NCBI GenBank assembly: GCA_020852535.1
Contig: JADZAO010000121.1
Span: forward strand, 1-34,246
Direction: 5' to 3'
DNA from: Paracoccaceae bacterium
GTDB lineage: Bacteria; Pseudomonadota; Alphaproteobacteria; Rhodobacterales; Rhodobacteraceae
DNA length: 34,246 bases
Shown piece by piece: positions 25,162 through 34,207 of the stretch. Made by a program: the position numbers and the translations under genes. Numbering within the stretch: position 1 is the first letter of the stretch; every line of letters starts with the position of its first letter. The notes under the pieces were generated by a model. It had not been told where the DNA came from, made no database searches, and worked only from the letters and a program-made list of their open reading frames with translations.

Positions 25162-26248
25162 TTATGCAACTATCTTAGCCCACTTTTTGACGGTTTTCGC
25201 CATTTTCCCTTTTATTACCTTCGTTGTGTTGTTTTTTACAACCTTCTTTGACAGCTTTTCCTCGCCTTTGCCTCTCTCGTTGTCTTCTGTGCCAAACTTC
25301 CGCAACGGACCTGCGTTGATATTAGCGAGCAAAGGGTTCAGCCATCTTGCATAGTAGGCTTAAATCATTCCAACGCTTGTTCTGCAATTAGCGGCAATAT
25401 CCCAAATCCCAACTTGGTCCATAAGCCTGAAACAGATGTGTATATGACTTAAGCCCATCAGGTCGCGCCGAAGCGATGGCACGTCAGCAGTGAATTTAAG
25501 CCCAATTCACTCAAGCACAGCATTGAACATGTCGTAGTAATAATGCTCGAATAGTTTTGGTTGCTTATTTTCTAAATGTCTTTCAGTCTAGGTCACTCGA
25601 CTATGCACTCGAATGGCCTGACAACACTAAAATACGTTTTGCAAACGCCCGTGCCTCGCTTCCCTTTAATATTGCGGATGACAAGCATCAGTCACTTGAG
25701 TTCCATCCTGCCTTTCTCTGTTTCAATATCAATGTCACAAAAGCGCAGTTTTTTCTGCTTCAGCAATTCTCAGGACTGGGTCAACCATAAACACGTGCAG
25801 CTCCATTGCACCTTTGTAGCAGCATGTGCTTTTGAACTTTCCCATATTGGCAAAGGTTTCTGTATATAAAGCTTCCTATTGTTCGGCTTCGAGCCAAGTT
25901 CGCGGGATCGTATCAGAGCGCGTTTTTCGCTCTGTAAAAAATACTGAGACCGCAAGATGGGTATGGACTGTAAAAGGGGCCGCATTATTGCTCGGGATGA
26001 GGCGCTGTTGCATATAGTTGTGCCAAAGCTACTAATTGATGGCTTTCAGCGCATAGCATCCCCAAAAACTTGCTCAAATCGTTATCGATGAACGATTTTA
26101 GGCCCCGCAAGCATGTTTTGCTACGCTGACCATTCGTCACCATTTTCTCGTAGTCTTGCAATGCAAGACTTGCGAAATGATTAAAAGTGGTCACGATCCT
26201 GTCAAGGGTGGTTGCCTTCAATCTGAAACTATTCATCGTCTCGAGCAT
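25162..26248 (-). pseudogene. Decayed tyrosine recombinase (phage-type integrase)
   Basis: Pieces of one integrase of about 360 residues can be followed through several frames. Bases 26248-25985 encode a core-binding-like domain (DYEKMVTNGQRSKTCLRGLK). Around 25800-25750 is HVFMVDPVLRIAEAE, matching the first catalytic Arg region of the family. Around 25690-25600 is GKRGTGVCKTYFSVVRPFE. From about 25560 to 25162 one frame encodes KLFEHYYYDMFNAVLE, then GLSHIHICFRLM, then IWDIAANCRTSVGMI and YYARWL with a lysine-rich tail. This last frame has TGA at 25507-25509 and TAA at 25360-25362. The Arg expected before the catalytic-region His (LRH in the family) is Ser here. At least two frameshifts and two stops make it inactive. 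The family match is from memory of conserved motifs. Confidence 0.72.
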
Positions 26249-26404
26249 CGTGACGCAGGACGGACAGTTCTATATACTCGCGAGGCTGTTACAGCACTAC
26301 GGACTGCCGATCGCAGCTTTCTTCTAGACACAACGGCTGCACTAGATTGCTTTGAGGATCATGACCATGATAACGCGAGCCGTTATTTTTATCGAGGTGA
26401 TGTA

Positions 26405-26872
26405 ATGCTCAGAACAGCACGTGAGAAGTTGGTTGCAATCGCAGCGGGAGGGTCGGCGCTACTACTGACCGGAGCATTCGCCTTTCAATACATCGGCGGG
26501 CTGTCACCGTGTCAACTGTGCCTTTACCAACGCTGGCCCCATGCGGCAGCGGTGCTAATCGGAGCTGTGTACTTTATCATCGGCAAACCTGTCCTGCCAG
26601 CGCTGGGAGCCATGGCGGCGCTCATCACGGCGAGCATCGGAACATTCCATGTTGGCGTCGAACAGAAATGGTGGAAAGGGCTGGCCTCATGTACGGCGAG
26701 TTCGCTCAAAGATGTATCAGCGACAGATCTTCTGAACCCAGATGTAACGGTAGGTGCCGTTATCCGCTGTGATGCGATCGCATGGCAGATGTTTGGCATC
26801 TCGATGGCCGGATGGAACGCGATACTGTCAATCATGCTGGCGCTAGTCTGGCTACGCGCAGCATATCGCTGA
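26405..26872 (+). CDS. dsbB: Disulphide bond formation protein B (DsbB)
   Basis: DsbB re-oxidises periplasmic DsbA and passes electrons to quinone. ATG 26405 follows GAGGTG and gives 155 residues with four membrane helices. The first periplasmic cysteine pair is CQLC (36-39) in PCQLCLYQRW, which is diagnostic. The second pair is in GLASCTAS and VIRCDAIAW. The frame is open far upstream, but those residues overlap the integrase remnant and are not DsbB-like. It converges on dgt. Confidence 0.92.
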   Translation: MLRTAREKLVAIAAGGSALLLTGAFAFQYIGGLSPCQLCLYQRWPHAAAVLIGAVYFIIGKPVLPALGAMAALITASIGTFHVGVEQKWWKGLASCTASSLKDVSATDLLNPDVTVGAVIRCDAIAWQMFGISMAGWNAILSIMLALVWLRAAYR

Positions 26873-27036
26873 CCGCGCCCAATCATTTTTCTGCAAAAAC
26901 TCAAAATACCTTCATCAAAATCTGCACATAAGTAAATCAGCCTGCGGCGCAACCGATCGCTACCACTGTTTGCTGATGCACAATGCAAGGTGGTAAAATA
27001 GCATGGAGTGTCGAACCCGTCAGGCGAAACCAGAAG

Positions 27037-28215
27037 TCATAGACCATCGCTGCCTCCAAACAGACGAGCATGCTCCTGTATCGCAAAACGATCAGTCATG
27101 CCGGCCACATAATCGGCAACAATGCGGGCCAGTGTCACCTCGTCGGTCGCGGCAAGCACATCAGCGCACCATTCGGCAGGCAAAAGATCAGGCTGAGCGA
27201 TAAAAAGCGGGAAAAGGTCATTAACCACGCGGGTAACCTTGGCGCGTTCGGCCATCACACTGGGGGCGCGATACATACGGTGGAAAAGAAAAGAGCGGAT
27301 CTCCTTGAGTTCCTGATAAAGTGATTTGGAAAAACTGATGATCGTCGTGCCCATATCGCGAATGTCATCCACGCTTTTAGGCTGTGCCACTGTCAGACGA
27401 TTTTGAGCAACTGCAATCACGTCTTCAACCATACGACCGAATACACGACGCAAAGCTTCGTGCCGACGGCGCATCTTGTCGAGACCGGAATAAAGTGCGT
27501 CGACCTCTGCAAAGGCAGGGCCAGTGATGGGAAGTTTCATCAGGTCGTCTTCTGTAAAGAGGCCCGAGCGCAAACCGTCATGCAGGTCGTGATGAGAATA
27601 GGCGACATCGTCAGCAATGGCGGCAACCTGCGCCTCAGCGCTGGCATGGGTGGAAAGTTCAAGATCCCAGAGAGCATTCACATCAAGCAGCGCATAGGGA
27701 AGCGGACCATCATGTTTAGCATCCGCATTGGCACCGATGACAGGGCCGTTGTGTTTAGCAATGCCTTCAAGGGTTTCCCATGTCAGGTTCAGGCCGTCGA
27801 AATCAGCATAGTGGCGTTCCAGCCGCGTAACAATACGAAGCGCCTGCGCGTTGTGGTCAAAGCCACCGTAAGGCTCCATAAGGAGGCAGAGCACGTCTTC
27901 ACCCGTGTGTCCAAAAGGCGTATGGCCAAGATCATGGGCCAGCGCGATGGCTTCGGTGAGGTCTGCATTAAGACCCAAAACCCCCGAAATAGTGCGAGCA
28001 ACCTGTGCAACCTCGATCGAATGGGTAAGACGGGTACGGTAATAATCGCCTTCGTGCTCGACAAAGACCTGCGTCTTGTGCTTGAGGCGGCGGAAAGCCG
28101 AGGAATGAATGATACGGTCGCGGTCGCGCTGGAAGGGCGAGCGAAACGAGGACATGCATTCCTTATGCAGCTGTCCGCGAGAGTGGTCGGGATGGCAAGC
28201 ATAGGGTGCGAGCAT
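27037..28215 (-). CDS. dgt: Deoxyguanosinetriphosphate triphosphohydrolase-like protein (HD family)
   Basis: A 392-residue HD-domain dNTP triphosphohydrolase, which removes triphosphate from dGTP or other dNTPs. I start at ATG 28215 because the family begins APYACHPDHSRGQLHKE; the frame is open to 28281 but that would overlap the erpA promoter. Metal-binding residues are in RLTHSIEVAQVARTI and ALAHDLGHTPFGHTGE (the HD motif), with the last Asp in DDVAYSHHDLHDG. It is transcribed divergently from erpA, with 77 bases between starts, as in other Rhodobacterales. Confidence 0.93.
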   Translation of the reverse strand: MLAPYACHPDHSRGQLHKECMSSFRSPFQRDRDRIIHSSAFRRLKHKTQVFVEHEGDYYRTRLTHSIEVAQVARTISGVLGLNADLTEAIALAHDLGHTPFGHTGEDVLCLLMEPYGGFDHNAQALRIVTRLERHYADFDGLNLTWETLEGIAKHNGPVIGANADAKHDGPLPYALLDVNALWDLELSTHASAEAQVAAIADDVAYSHHDLHDGLRSGLFTEDDLMKLPITGPAFAEVDALYSGLDKMRRRHEALRRVFGRMVEDVIAVAQNRLTVAQPKSVDDIRDMGTTIISFSKSLYQELKEIRSFLFHRMYRAPSVMAERAKVTRVVNDLFPLFIAQPDLLPAEWCADVLAATDEVTLARIVADYVAGMTDRFAIQEHARLFGGSDGL

Positions 28216-28230
28216 GAGTGAAGCCTGTTC

Positions 28231-28259
28231 TTGTTGATCTGTATTTCCGCTACTATATT
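28231..28259 (+). promoter_or_regulatory. Promoter of erpA
   Basis: TTGTTG, a 17-base spacer and TATATT (28254-28259) lie in the gap between dgt and erpA, giving a leader of about 27 bases. Good spacing; the -35 matches 4 of 6 consensus bases. Confidence 0.5.
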
Positions 28260-28292
28260 CAAAGTGACCCTTTTGGACCACGGAATTTCGTC

Positions 28293-28625
28293 ATGGACCT
28301 GCAACTTCCCCCGCGCGTAACAGATCGCGCCTTTGCGCGCCTTGCCGAAATCTGCGAGGCAACTGGAGAACAAAAAGCGCTACGCGTGACAGTCGAGGGT
28401 GGCGGTTGTTCAGGCTTCAAATATGACATTCAGCTGGACAATCCAGGGGAGAATGATCTGGTACTAGAAAAGGCCGGACAAAGGGTACTGATAGATGCAG
28501 TGTCTCTACCCTTCCTGCAGAACGCGGTAATCGATTACACTGAAGAACTGATCGGGGCGCGTTTTGTGATTCAGAACCCAAATGCAACATCCTCATGCGG
28601 CTGCGGGACGAGTTTTTCGGTCTAA
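28293..28625 (+). CDS. erpA: A-type iron-sulphur carrier protein (ErpA/IscA/HesB family)
   Basis: A 110-residue carrier that delivers iron-sulphur clusters to target enzymes. The start is ATG 28293; the open frame from 28218 has no family residues in its first 25 codons. The three conserved cysteines are present: C39 in GGGCSGFKY and C102 and C104 in SSCGCGTSF. The position between dgt and xthA is typical of Rhodobacterales. Family members ErpA, IscA and SufA are hard to separate by sequence; ErpA is most likely because no suf or isc gene is near. Confidence 0.92.
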   Translation: MDLQLPPRVTDRAFARLAEICEATGEQKALRVTVEGGGCSGFKYDIQLDNPGENDLVLEKAGQRVLIDAVSLPFLQNAVIDYTEELIGARFVIQNPNATSSCGCGTSFSV

Positions 28626-28784
28626 CCTGACAAGCAAAAACTTACATTTCTCTTTGCTCTAGAAACGTTTTGCTCCGCACAAGCAGATGCACTGTAACTG
28701 GGAACAGACGAATACCCCTTTAGATCATCGTCTGACTTGTTTGGCACCCTGTCCCGACCTATGAGAGGGCGAAGGGAGACCGCC

Positions 28785-29567
28785 ATGAAACTCGCCACAT
28801 TTAACATCAACGGCATCAAGGCGCGGATCGAAGCGTTGCCGGCATGGCTGGCACAAGCCAAACCCGATGTGGTTTGTTTACAAGAAATAAAATCGGTGGA
28901 TGAGGCGTTCCCGCACGAGATATTCGAGAATATGGGGTTCCGCGTCGAAACCCACGGGCAAAAGGGATTCAACGGAGTGGCAATCTTGTCGCGCCTGCCG
29001 CTGGAGGATGTGGTGCGCGGGTTGCCAGGCGACGAAAACGACGAGCAGTCACGCTGGATCGAAGCCACGGTCATCGGCGAGGCACAAGCGGTGCGAGTCT
29101 GCGGGCTGTACCTACCCAACGGCAATCCCGCACCAGGCCCAAAATATGATTATAAGCTAGCATGGATGGCGCGGATGAAAACGCGAGTGGCCTCCTTGCT
29201 GAAAACAGAAGAACCGCTGGCCTTTTGTGGCGATTACAACGTAATCCCGCAAGCCGAGGACGCAGCCAAGCCACAGAACTGGGAAACGGATGCGCTGTTC
29301 CTGCCAGAAACACGAGCAGCGTTTCGGCAAATCCTTAACCTTGGCCTAACCGATGCTTTCCGTGCGGTCGATCAGACACCGGGACAATATTCATTTTGGG
29401 ATTATCAAGCAGGTGCATGGGAACGAAACAACGGCATACGCATCGACCATCTTCTGCTATCCCCACAATGTGCCGACCTACTGATTACGGCAGGCATCGA
29501 CAAGGCGGTACGAGGGCTAGAAAAGCCATCAGACCATGTGCCGGTCTGGGTGGAACTAGCTGCGTAA
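28785..29567 (+). CDS. xthA: Exodeoxyribonuclease III
   Basis: A 260-residue AP endonuclease and 3'-5' exonuclease for base-excision repair. ATG 28785 follows GAAGGGAG. Motifs of the family are LATFNINGIKAR at the N-terminus, CLQEIK with the catalytic E34, GLYLPNGNP, GDYNVIPQAEDAAKP, RIDHLLLSP and the closing SDHVPVW with the catalytic Asp-His pair. Complete and apparently functional. Confidence 0.95.
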   Translation: MKLATFNINGIKARIEALPAWLAQAKPDVVCLQEIKSVDEAFPHEIFENMGFRVETHGQKGFNGVAILSRLPLEDVVRGLPGDENDEQSRWIEATVIGEAQAVRVCGLYLPNGNPAPGPKYDYKLAWMARMKTRVASLLKTEEPLAFCGDYNVIPQAEDAAKPQNWETDALFLPETRAAFRQILNLGLTDAFRAVDQTPGQYSFWDYQAGAWERNNGIRIDHLLLSPQCADLLITAGIDKAVRGLEKPSDHVPVWVELAA

Positions 29568-29866
29568 TTTTATCGCGAAACCCTCTAGCGCATATTGCAC
29601 GGCATTCACCGAAAATGCTGATTTCGGATACATCATAAACAACAGCCTTTTCTTCATCAGGTTTTGCCGCAACACGATCTATGGGTGATCAATAACAATC
29701 ATGTTCGTGACAGGCGGCATCGCGCCCAAATAGCTGCGCGACCCGTAAATACCGATAAAGACCTAATCGGTCTTCATTCGAAGCGCCTCCACTGCCTCCT
29801 CTGGATCGCTCGCGTGGACCAACGTTTCGCATGATGACGCAGATCGGCTAGGATCACCGTCCATAT
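29556..29866 (-). pseudogene. Broken open frame of unknown origin
   Basis: One minus-strand frame carries protein-like sequence of about 103 codons with two internal TAG stops: CETLVHASDPEEAVEALRMK, then VFIGIYGSRSYLGAMPPVTN, then QNLMKKRLLFMMYPKSAFSV. It ends at TAG 29556-29558, inside the end of xthA. Coherent residues on both sides of each stop suggest a gene remnant. I do not recognise the family. Nothing else is seen between xthA and tRNA-Cys. Confidence 0.35.
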
Positions 29867-29889
29867 ATATACTAATAAAGGGAAAACTC

Positions 29890-29963
29890 TGGAGGCGAGT
29901 AGCGGAATCGAACCGCTCTAGACGGATTTGCAATCCGCTGCATAACCTACCTGCCCACTCGCC
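29890..29963 (-). tRNA. tRNA-Cys (anticodon GCA)
   Basis: A 74-base tRNA on the minus strand with acceptor stem GGCGAGT / ACTCGCC, discriminator T, an encoded CCA, anticodon loop reading GCA in GGATTGCAAATCC, and T arm GCGGTTCGATTCCGC. Confidence 0.96.
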
Positions 29964-30210
29964 ATAGATGAATGTTGTCTACACGATAGGCAGTCTGCCT
30001 GCAAGGCAATACTCCAGAAAAACTTGGTGTAAAGTGGCCAGAGTTAGGCTGAGATCTGGGGATTCGTGACAGGCAGTGAGCAGCTATTTTTTGACTATTA
30101 GTGACAGCAAAAATACGCGTGGATTGGGCACAAGGCGATCTTTCATATTGAACATCACCCACTCATACTAATTTATGAAGAGAATCCATTGGAAATCATC
30201 GTGAATAATC

Positions 30211-31413
30211 ATGCCTGAAAAAATTCCAACAAAGCGGCGGCGAGGAAATACCCTCGAAATTTGGGAAGTTTCCATCGTCAAGGCAATGTTCAAACGCGGT
30301 GGTCCTTTAAGAAATGACCAAGATATCTTAGCCTATTTTACGAGACCCAGTCGCTCCATCAATCACCGACTGATCGGAGAAATTAGGCACGAGATCAAAC
30401 ACAAGGAAATTACACCCGCGAGCGAAGATAATCTTAACGCATTCTTAGCAAACTGGCCAGACATCGACCATGAAACTGGTCTCAGCATCCGCGGTGATGA
30501 ACTATTGATCAAAGCACGTGAAGCGATGATTGCTGCCGTACAAACATTCAACAGTGCAGGTCTGGTGTTCCGAGCAGAACTGTTTATCGTGACTGCAATA
30601 ATTGCTTGGACATATCTACTTCACGCTTGGTTCAAACGTGAAGGCATCAATTACCGTTACCCAGATAAAAAGACCAATCAAGGTGCCGAGACGTATTGGG
30701 GACTAACGTATTGTTTAAAAAATAGTAAATGTCCCGCAAAAGGCGGAGTTGCTCGGAATCTAAATTTCTTAATCGAAATTCGCAATGAGATCGAACATCG
30801 TTCGACCAACCGTATAGACGATTCTCTCGGGGCAAAGCTTCAATCATGTGCCTTAAACTTCAATGATTTGATAAAGCATGAATTTGGAGATCATTATGGG
30901 TTGGAAAAGAGATTGCCATTGGCGTTACAATTTGTTTCTTTCGGGTCCGAACAGCGAATGGGAATTAAGCAAGCGTCGGGTCTGCCAAAGCACATTGAAG
31001 CCGCCATCAACGCCTTCGAACATGGCTTGACAAAAGAAGAACTCAAAGATCCTGCCTACCGTATGTCCTATGCCTTTGTTCCAATGACCACAAAAAAAAC
31101 CGGAGCATCCGATACAGCAGTGCAGATTATAAAACCTAGTAGCGACGAGGCCAGAGAGATTGAAAAAATCATCCTGAAAGAAGTGAATAAAGACAGATAT
31201 ACATCCGGTAAGGTTGTGGCGAAGATGAACGCATCCGGTTTTCAAAAATTCAAAATTCACCACCATACAAAGCTGTGGAAATACATGGATGCTAAGAAAG
31301 AGGGCAAAGGATACGGGTGCATAGGCGATTATACAAACTCCTGGGTATGGTTTGACCAATGGGTGGATATTGTGATGATGCACTGTAAGGAGCAAGGTGA
31401 TAAGTATCGCTGA
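30211..31413 (+). CDS. DUF3644-like protein with HEPN-type R-x4-H motif
   Basis: A 400-residue protein I recognise as DUF3644-like. Residues 31-60 (DQDILAYFTRPSRSINHRL) resemble a helix-turn-helix. The central domain (about 95-245) contains KAREAMIAAVQTFNSAGLVF, CLKNSKCP and LIEIRNEIEHRSTN. There R191 and H196 form the R-x4-H motif of HEPN ribonucleases. The C-terminal part (FKIHHHTKLWKYMDAK) is basic. HEPN proteins often act in abortive infection or toxin systems, so an RNA-cleaving defence role is possible but untested. It lies alone beside tRNA-Cys with no partner gene visible. The ribosome-binding site before ATG 30211 is weak. Confidence 0.7.
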   Translation: MPEKIPTKRRRGNTLEIWEVSIVKAMFKRGGPLRNDQDILAYFTRPSRSINHRLIGEIRHEIKHKEITPASEDNLNAFLANWPDIDHETGLSIRGDELLIKAREAMIAAVQTFNSAGLVFRAELFIVTAIIAWTYLLHAWFKREGINYRYPDKKTNQGAETYWGLTYCLKNSKCPAKGGVARNLNFLIEIRNEIEHRSTNRIDDSLGAKLQSCALNFNDLIKHEFGDHYGLEKRLPLALQFVSFGSEQRMGIKQASGLPKHIEAAINAFEHGLTKEELKDPAYRMSYAFVPMTTKKTGASDTAVQIIKPSSDEAREIEKIILKEVNKDRYTSGKVVAKMNASGFQKFKIHHHTKLWKYMDAKKEGKGYGCIGDYTNSWVWFDQWVDIVMMHCKEQGDKYR

Positions 31414-31444
31414 TCATTCACATCCAACCATACCCCAGTGGAAA

Positions 31445-31465
31445 CGGAAAATAATGTATTTTCCG
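31445..31465. terminator. Perfect hairpin between convergent genes
   Basis: CGGAAAATA and TATTTTCCG pair perfectly around ATG, 31 bases after the DUF3644 gene and 84 bases after the selO stop on the other strand. The position suits a two-way terminator, although no separate T-run follows. Confidence 0.4.
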
Positions 31466-31548
31466 CACCTAGTTTCGATGCAAACTTCCGATGGCTTTTG
31501 TTACAAAAACTACGTCAATTTCCGCCTAGAAGGCTGCGTCAGATTTTC

Positions 31549-32979
31549 TTACGTCCCACAAAAAGTCACATAGCGCCCGAACCAACTCGGCGCGGGCGAC
31601 ATGAAAGCCTCGCGCTCCACAAAGGGTTCAACCACCGCTTCCAGCAATCCCTGGAAAAACCCCATGTCCCCGCCCGTCACCGCCGCCAGCGCTTCTTCGA
31701 CCTGATGGTTGCGCGGAATCACCGCCGGATTAGCGGCCTTCAGCCGTGCCTCGACCCCCTCCTCCAAACGCAAACGCCACCGCACCAGCCACGCCCGCAT
31801 CGGCGCAGGATCGGCAAACAGCGGCAATACCGCACCATCATCTGTCACCGCCTCCGCCAACCGCCGGAAGGTTAGCGTCCAATCTGCCCCTTGTCCCTCC
31901 ATCGCCGCAATCAACCCATCCGCAAGTTCCTCGTCACCATCTTGCACACCGACCAGCCCCAACTTGCCACGCATCACCGCCAACCACTCTGTCCGATACC
32001 GTCCCGCAATCTCTCCCAACAACTCATTTGCTAGATCTACCGCCCTATCGCCATCTTCATCGAACAACGGCAACAATGTCTCGGCCAACCGCGCCAAATT
32101 CCAGCCAAGAATCAAAGGTTGGTTCCCGTAAGCATAGCGCCCGCCGTGGTCTATCGACGAAAACACCGTCCCCGCCGCGTATGCCTCCATAAAGGCGCAA
32201 GGCCCATAATCAATGGTTTCACCCGAAAGCGTCATATTATCGGTGTTCATCACTCCATGGATAAAGCCCACCCCCATCCACTGCGCGATCAATCGCACCT
32301 GTGCCGCCACCACGGCCCCAAAAAGTGCGACATAAGGATTCTCCGCCTCCACACATTTGGGATAATGCCGCTCAATTGTATAATCAGCCAAGGCACGAAC
32401 CTTATTGATCTCACCACGCGCCGAAAAAAACTGGAACGTCCCCACACGAATATGGCTCGCTGCCACCCGCGTCAGCACCGCACCAGGCAAAGCAGTTTCG
32501 CGATACACATCCTCGCCTGTCGCCACTACGGCCAAAGCCCGCGTAGTCGGAATACCAAGAGCATGCATCGCCTCACCAAGCAGATATTCCCGCAACATTG
32601 GCCCCACTGCAGCCTTGCCATCTCCGCCCCGGGAAAACGGCGTCCGACCTGCCCCCTTCAGCACGATGTCGCGTCGTCGTCCCGCCCTGTCAATCACCTC
32701 ACCCAACAGATGCGCCCGTCCATCGCCCAACTGCGGCGAAAAGCCTCCAAACTGGTGCCCGGCATAGGCCTGCGCAATCGGCTCCGCCCCCTCGGGCAGT
32801 ACCGTACCCGACAACACAGCAGCCGCATCCTCGCTCAATTCCACGCCGAGCTCGGTCGCCAGCGCATGATTCAATACCAAGGCTTTCGGCGCAGGCGAGA
32901 AAGCCGGGTCCACAGCCAGCCATGCGCCCGGCAAAGCCCGCCTATAGCTGTTGTCGAAACAAAAAGCGGGCAACCTCAT
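31549..32979 (-). CDS. selO: SelO/YdiU protein adenylyltransferase
   Basis: SelO is a pseudokinase that transfers AMP to protein hydroxyls and is linked to redox stress. I choose ATG 32979, preceded by GGAGG eight bases upstream, giving 476 residues (YdiU has 478); the frame is open to 33042 but lacks a better site. Family motifs are YAGHQFGGFSPQLGDGRAHL (73-92), LKGAGRTPFSRGGDGKAA, HGVMNTDN (241-248) and the metal-binding DYGP (257-260). The protein ends in FCGT, keeping the C-terminal cysteine that is selenocysteine in some eukaryotes. The codon use is more G+C-rich than in the island. Confidence 0.93.
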   Translation of the reverse strand: MRLPAFCFDNSYRRALPGAWLAVDPAFSPAPKALVLNHALATELGVELSEDAAAVLSGTVLPEGAEPIAQAYAGHQFGGFSPQLGDGRAHLLGEVIDRAGRRRDIVLKGAGRTPFSRGGDGKAAVGPMLREYLLGEAMHALGIPTTRALAVVATGEDVYRETALPGAVLTRVAASHIRVGTFQFFSARGEINKVRALADYTIERHYPKCVEAENPYVALFGAVVAAQVRLIAQWMGVGFIHGVMNTDNMTLSGETIDYGPCAFMEAYAAGTVFSSIDHGGRYAYGNQPLILGWNLARLAETLLPLFDEDGDRAVDLANELLGEIAGRYRTEWLAVMRGKLGLVGVQDGDEELADGLIAAMEGQGADWTLTFRRLAEAVTDDGAVLPLFADPAPMRAWLVRWRLRLEEGVEARLKAANPAVIPRNHQVEEALAAVTGGDMGFFQGLLEAVVEPFVEREAFMSPAPSWFGRYVTFCGT

Positions 32980-33169
32980 TGCAAAACCTCCAGAGGCGGG
33001 AAGCATCAACCCGATATGAGCGACGTCTTCAATCCTTAACAAGCGAGACGTTAATTTACTCAGCTAACATCTATCTTGGCGATCTTCGCAAAAGACTCCA
33101 CATCCATCCACGCGCCGATCAAGCCTTTGAACAGCTTTTATCTTCCGCAAAACCATCCGCTACAAAATT

Positions 33170-34207
33170 TCAAGGCGCCACGGGCACCCAAATCACATCA
33201 TCTATATGGGGGGCACCGGTCGCCAGCATCACCAACCGGTCAAAACCCAGCGCGATCCCGCTTGCGTCGGGCATATGCTCCAGAGCGGCAAGGAAATCCT
33301 CATCTACCGGATAGCGTTCTCCGTAGATCAGTTCTTTCTTATCCATCTCCAGGTCAAAACGCCGCCGCTGTTCATCAGCGTCTGTCAACTCCCCAAACCC
33401 ATTAGCGACCTCCACCCCGCAGACATAAACTTCGAAACGTTCAGCCACGCGGCTATCCCCCGCCACAGGCCGCGCCAGCGCCGCCTCGGCCGCCGGATAA
33501 CGGTCTAAGACCGTAATCCGACCGTTACCAAGTTGCGGCTCAACCTTCTCGGAAAGCGCACGGCTTAACATATCAGACCACGTATCGTCCGCCGCGGCCC
33601 GAATACCCGCCACAGCCATCTGCGCGCGCAGCGCCTCCGCATCAGGTATCCCGTCGGACCCAATGGTTGCCAGAAGATCAATGCGGGCATGGGCGGCAAA
33701 AGCCTCGGCCACACTTAATCGTTCATAAGGCAGAAACGGATCGCAAACACGATCACGGTAGCGCAACAGCTCACCCCGCGTCGCCACTACAGCAAGACAC
33801 AGAAACTCGGCAACATCCTCCATCAACACAGTGTAGTCCTCACCAACGCGATACCATTCCAGCATGGTAAATTCAGGAGAATGCAGTGCCCCCCGCTCGC
33901 GATTGCGCCAGACATGAGCGAAAGCCGCGATCCGTTTCTCGCCCGCGGCTAGCAACTTCTTCATCGCAAATTCAGGACTGGTATGAAGATACATCACCCG
34001 CTCCGCACCGTCATTCCCGATAGAAGTGGTCGCAAAAGCATGCAGATGCGTCTCATTACTAGGAGAAACCTGCAAAGCCACCGGATCAACCTCGACAAAA
34101 TCGCGCTCCGCAAACCAAACCCGCAGCGCCGCCTGAATGCGATTACGCGCCAGTAAAATCTCCCGCCGATCTGCATGTCGCGCTTTAGTCCACCACATCC
34201 CATCCAT
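33170..34207 (-). CDS. epmA: Elongation factor P lysine ligase EpmA (GenX)
   Basis: EpmA is a lysyl-tRNA synthetase-like enzyme without the anticodon domain; it attaches beta-lysine to elongation factor P. The 345-residue product has class II synthetase motif 2 (RNRERGALHSPEFTMLEWYR, 101-120) and motif 3 (GIALGFDRLVMLATGA) near the C-terminus, followed by the short IDDVIWVPV end typical of GenX. The length fits. A second ATG four codons in is also possible. The usual partners epmB and efp would be outside the window. It lies 190 bases upstream of selO on the same strand. Confidence 0.93.
   Translation of the reverse strand: MDGMWWTKARHADRREILLARNRIQAALRVWFAERDFVEVDPVALQVSPSNETHLHAFATTSIGNDGAERVMYLHTSPEFAMKKLLAAGEKRIAAFAHVWRNRERGALHSPEFTMLEWYRVGEDYTVLMEDVAEFLCLAVVATRGELLRYRDRVCDPFLPYERLSVAEAFAAHARIDLLATIGSDGIPDAEALRAQMAVAGIRAAADDTWSDMLSRALSEKVEPQLGNGRITVLDRYPAAEAALARPVAGDSRVAERFEVYVCGVEVANGFGELTDADEQRRRFDLEMDKKELIYGERYPVDEDFLAALEHMPDASGIALGFDRLVMLATGAPHIDDVIWVPVAP

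Noticed and set aside
25052..25354. 100-codon plus-strand frame rich in Phe and Leu, looking like a membrane protein
   Set aside because: It is the reverse complement of the lysine-rich tail of the integrase remnant; lysine codons read as Phe/Leu on the other strand.
27403..28221. 272-codon plus-strand frame opposite dgt
   Set aside because: Antisense shadow of the conserved HD-domain gene.
32119..33039. 306-codon plus-strand frame opposite selO
   Set aside because: Histidine/arginine-rich antisense of SelO motifs; not a protein-like sequence.
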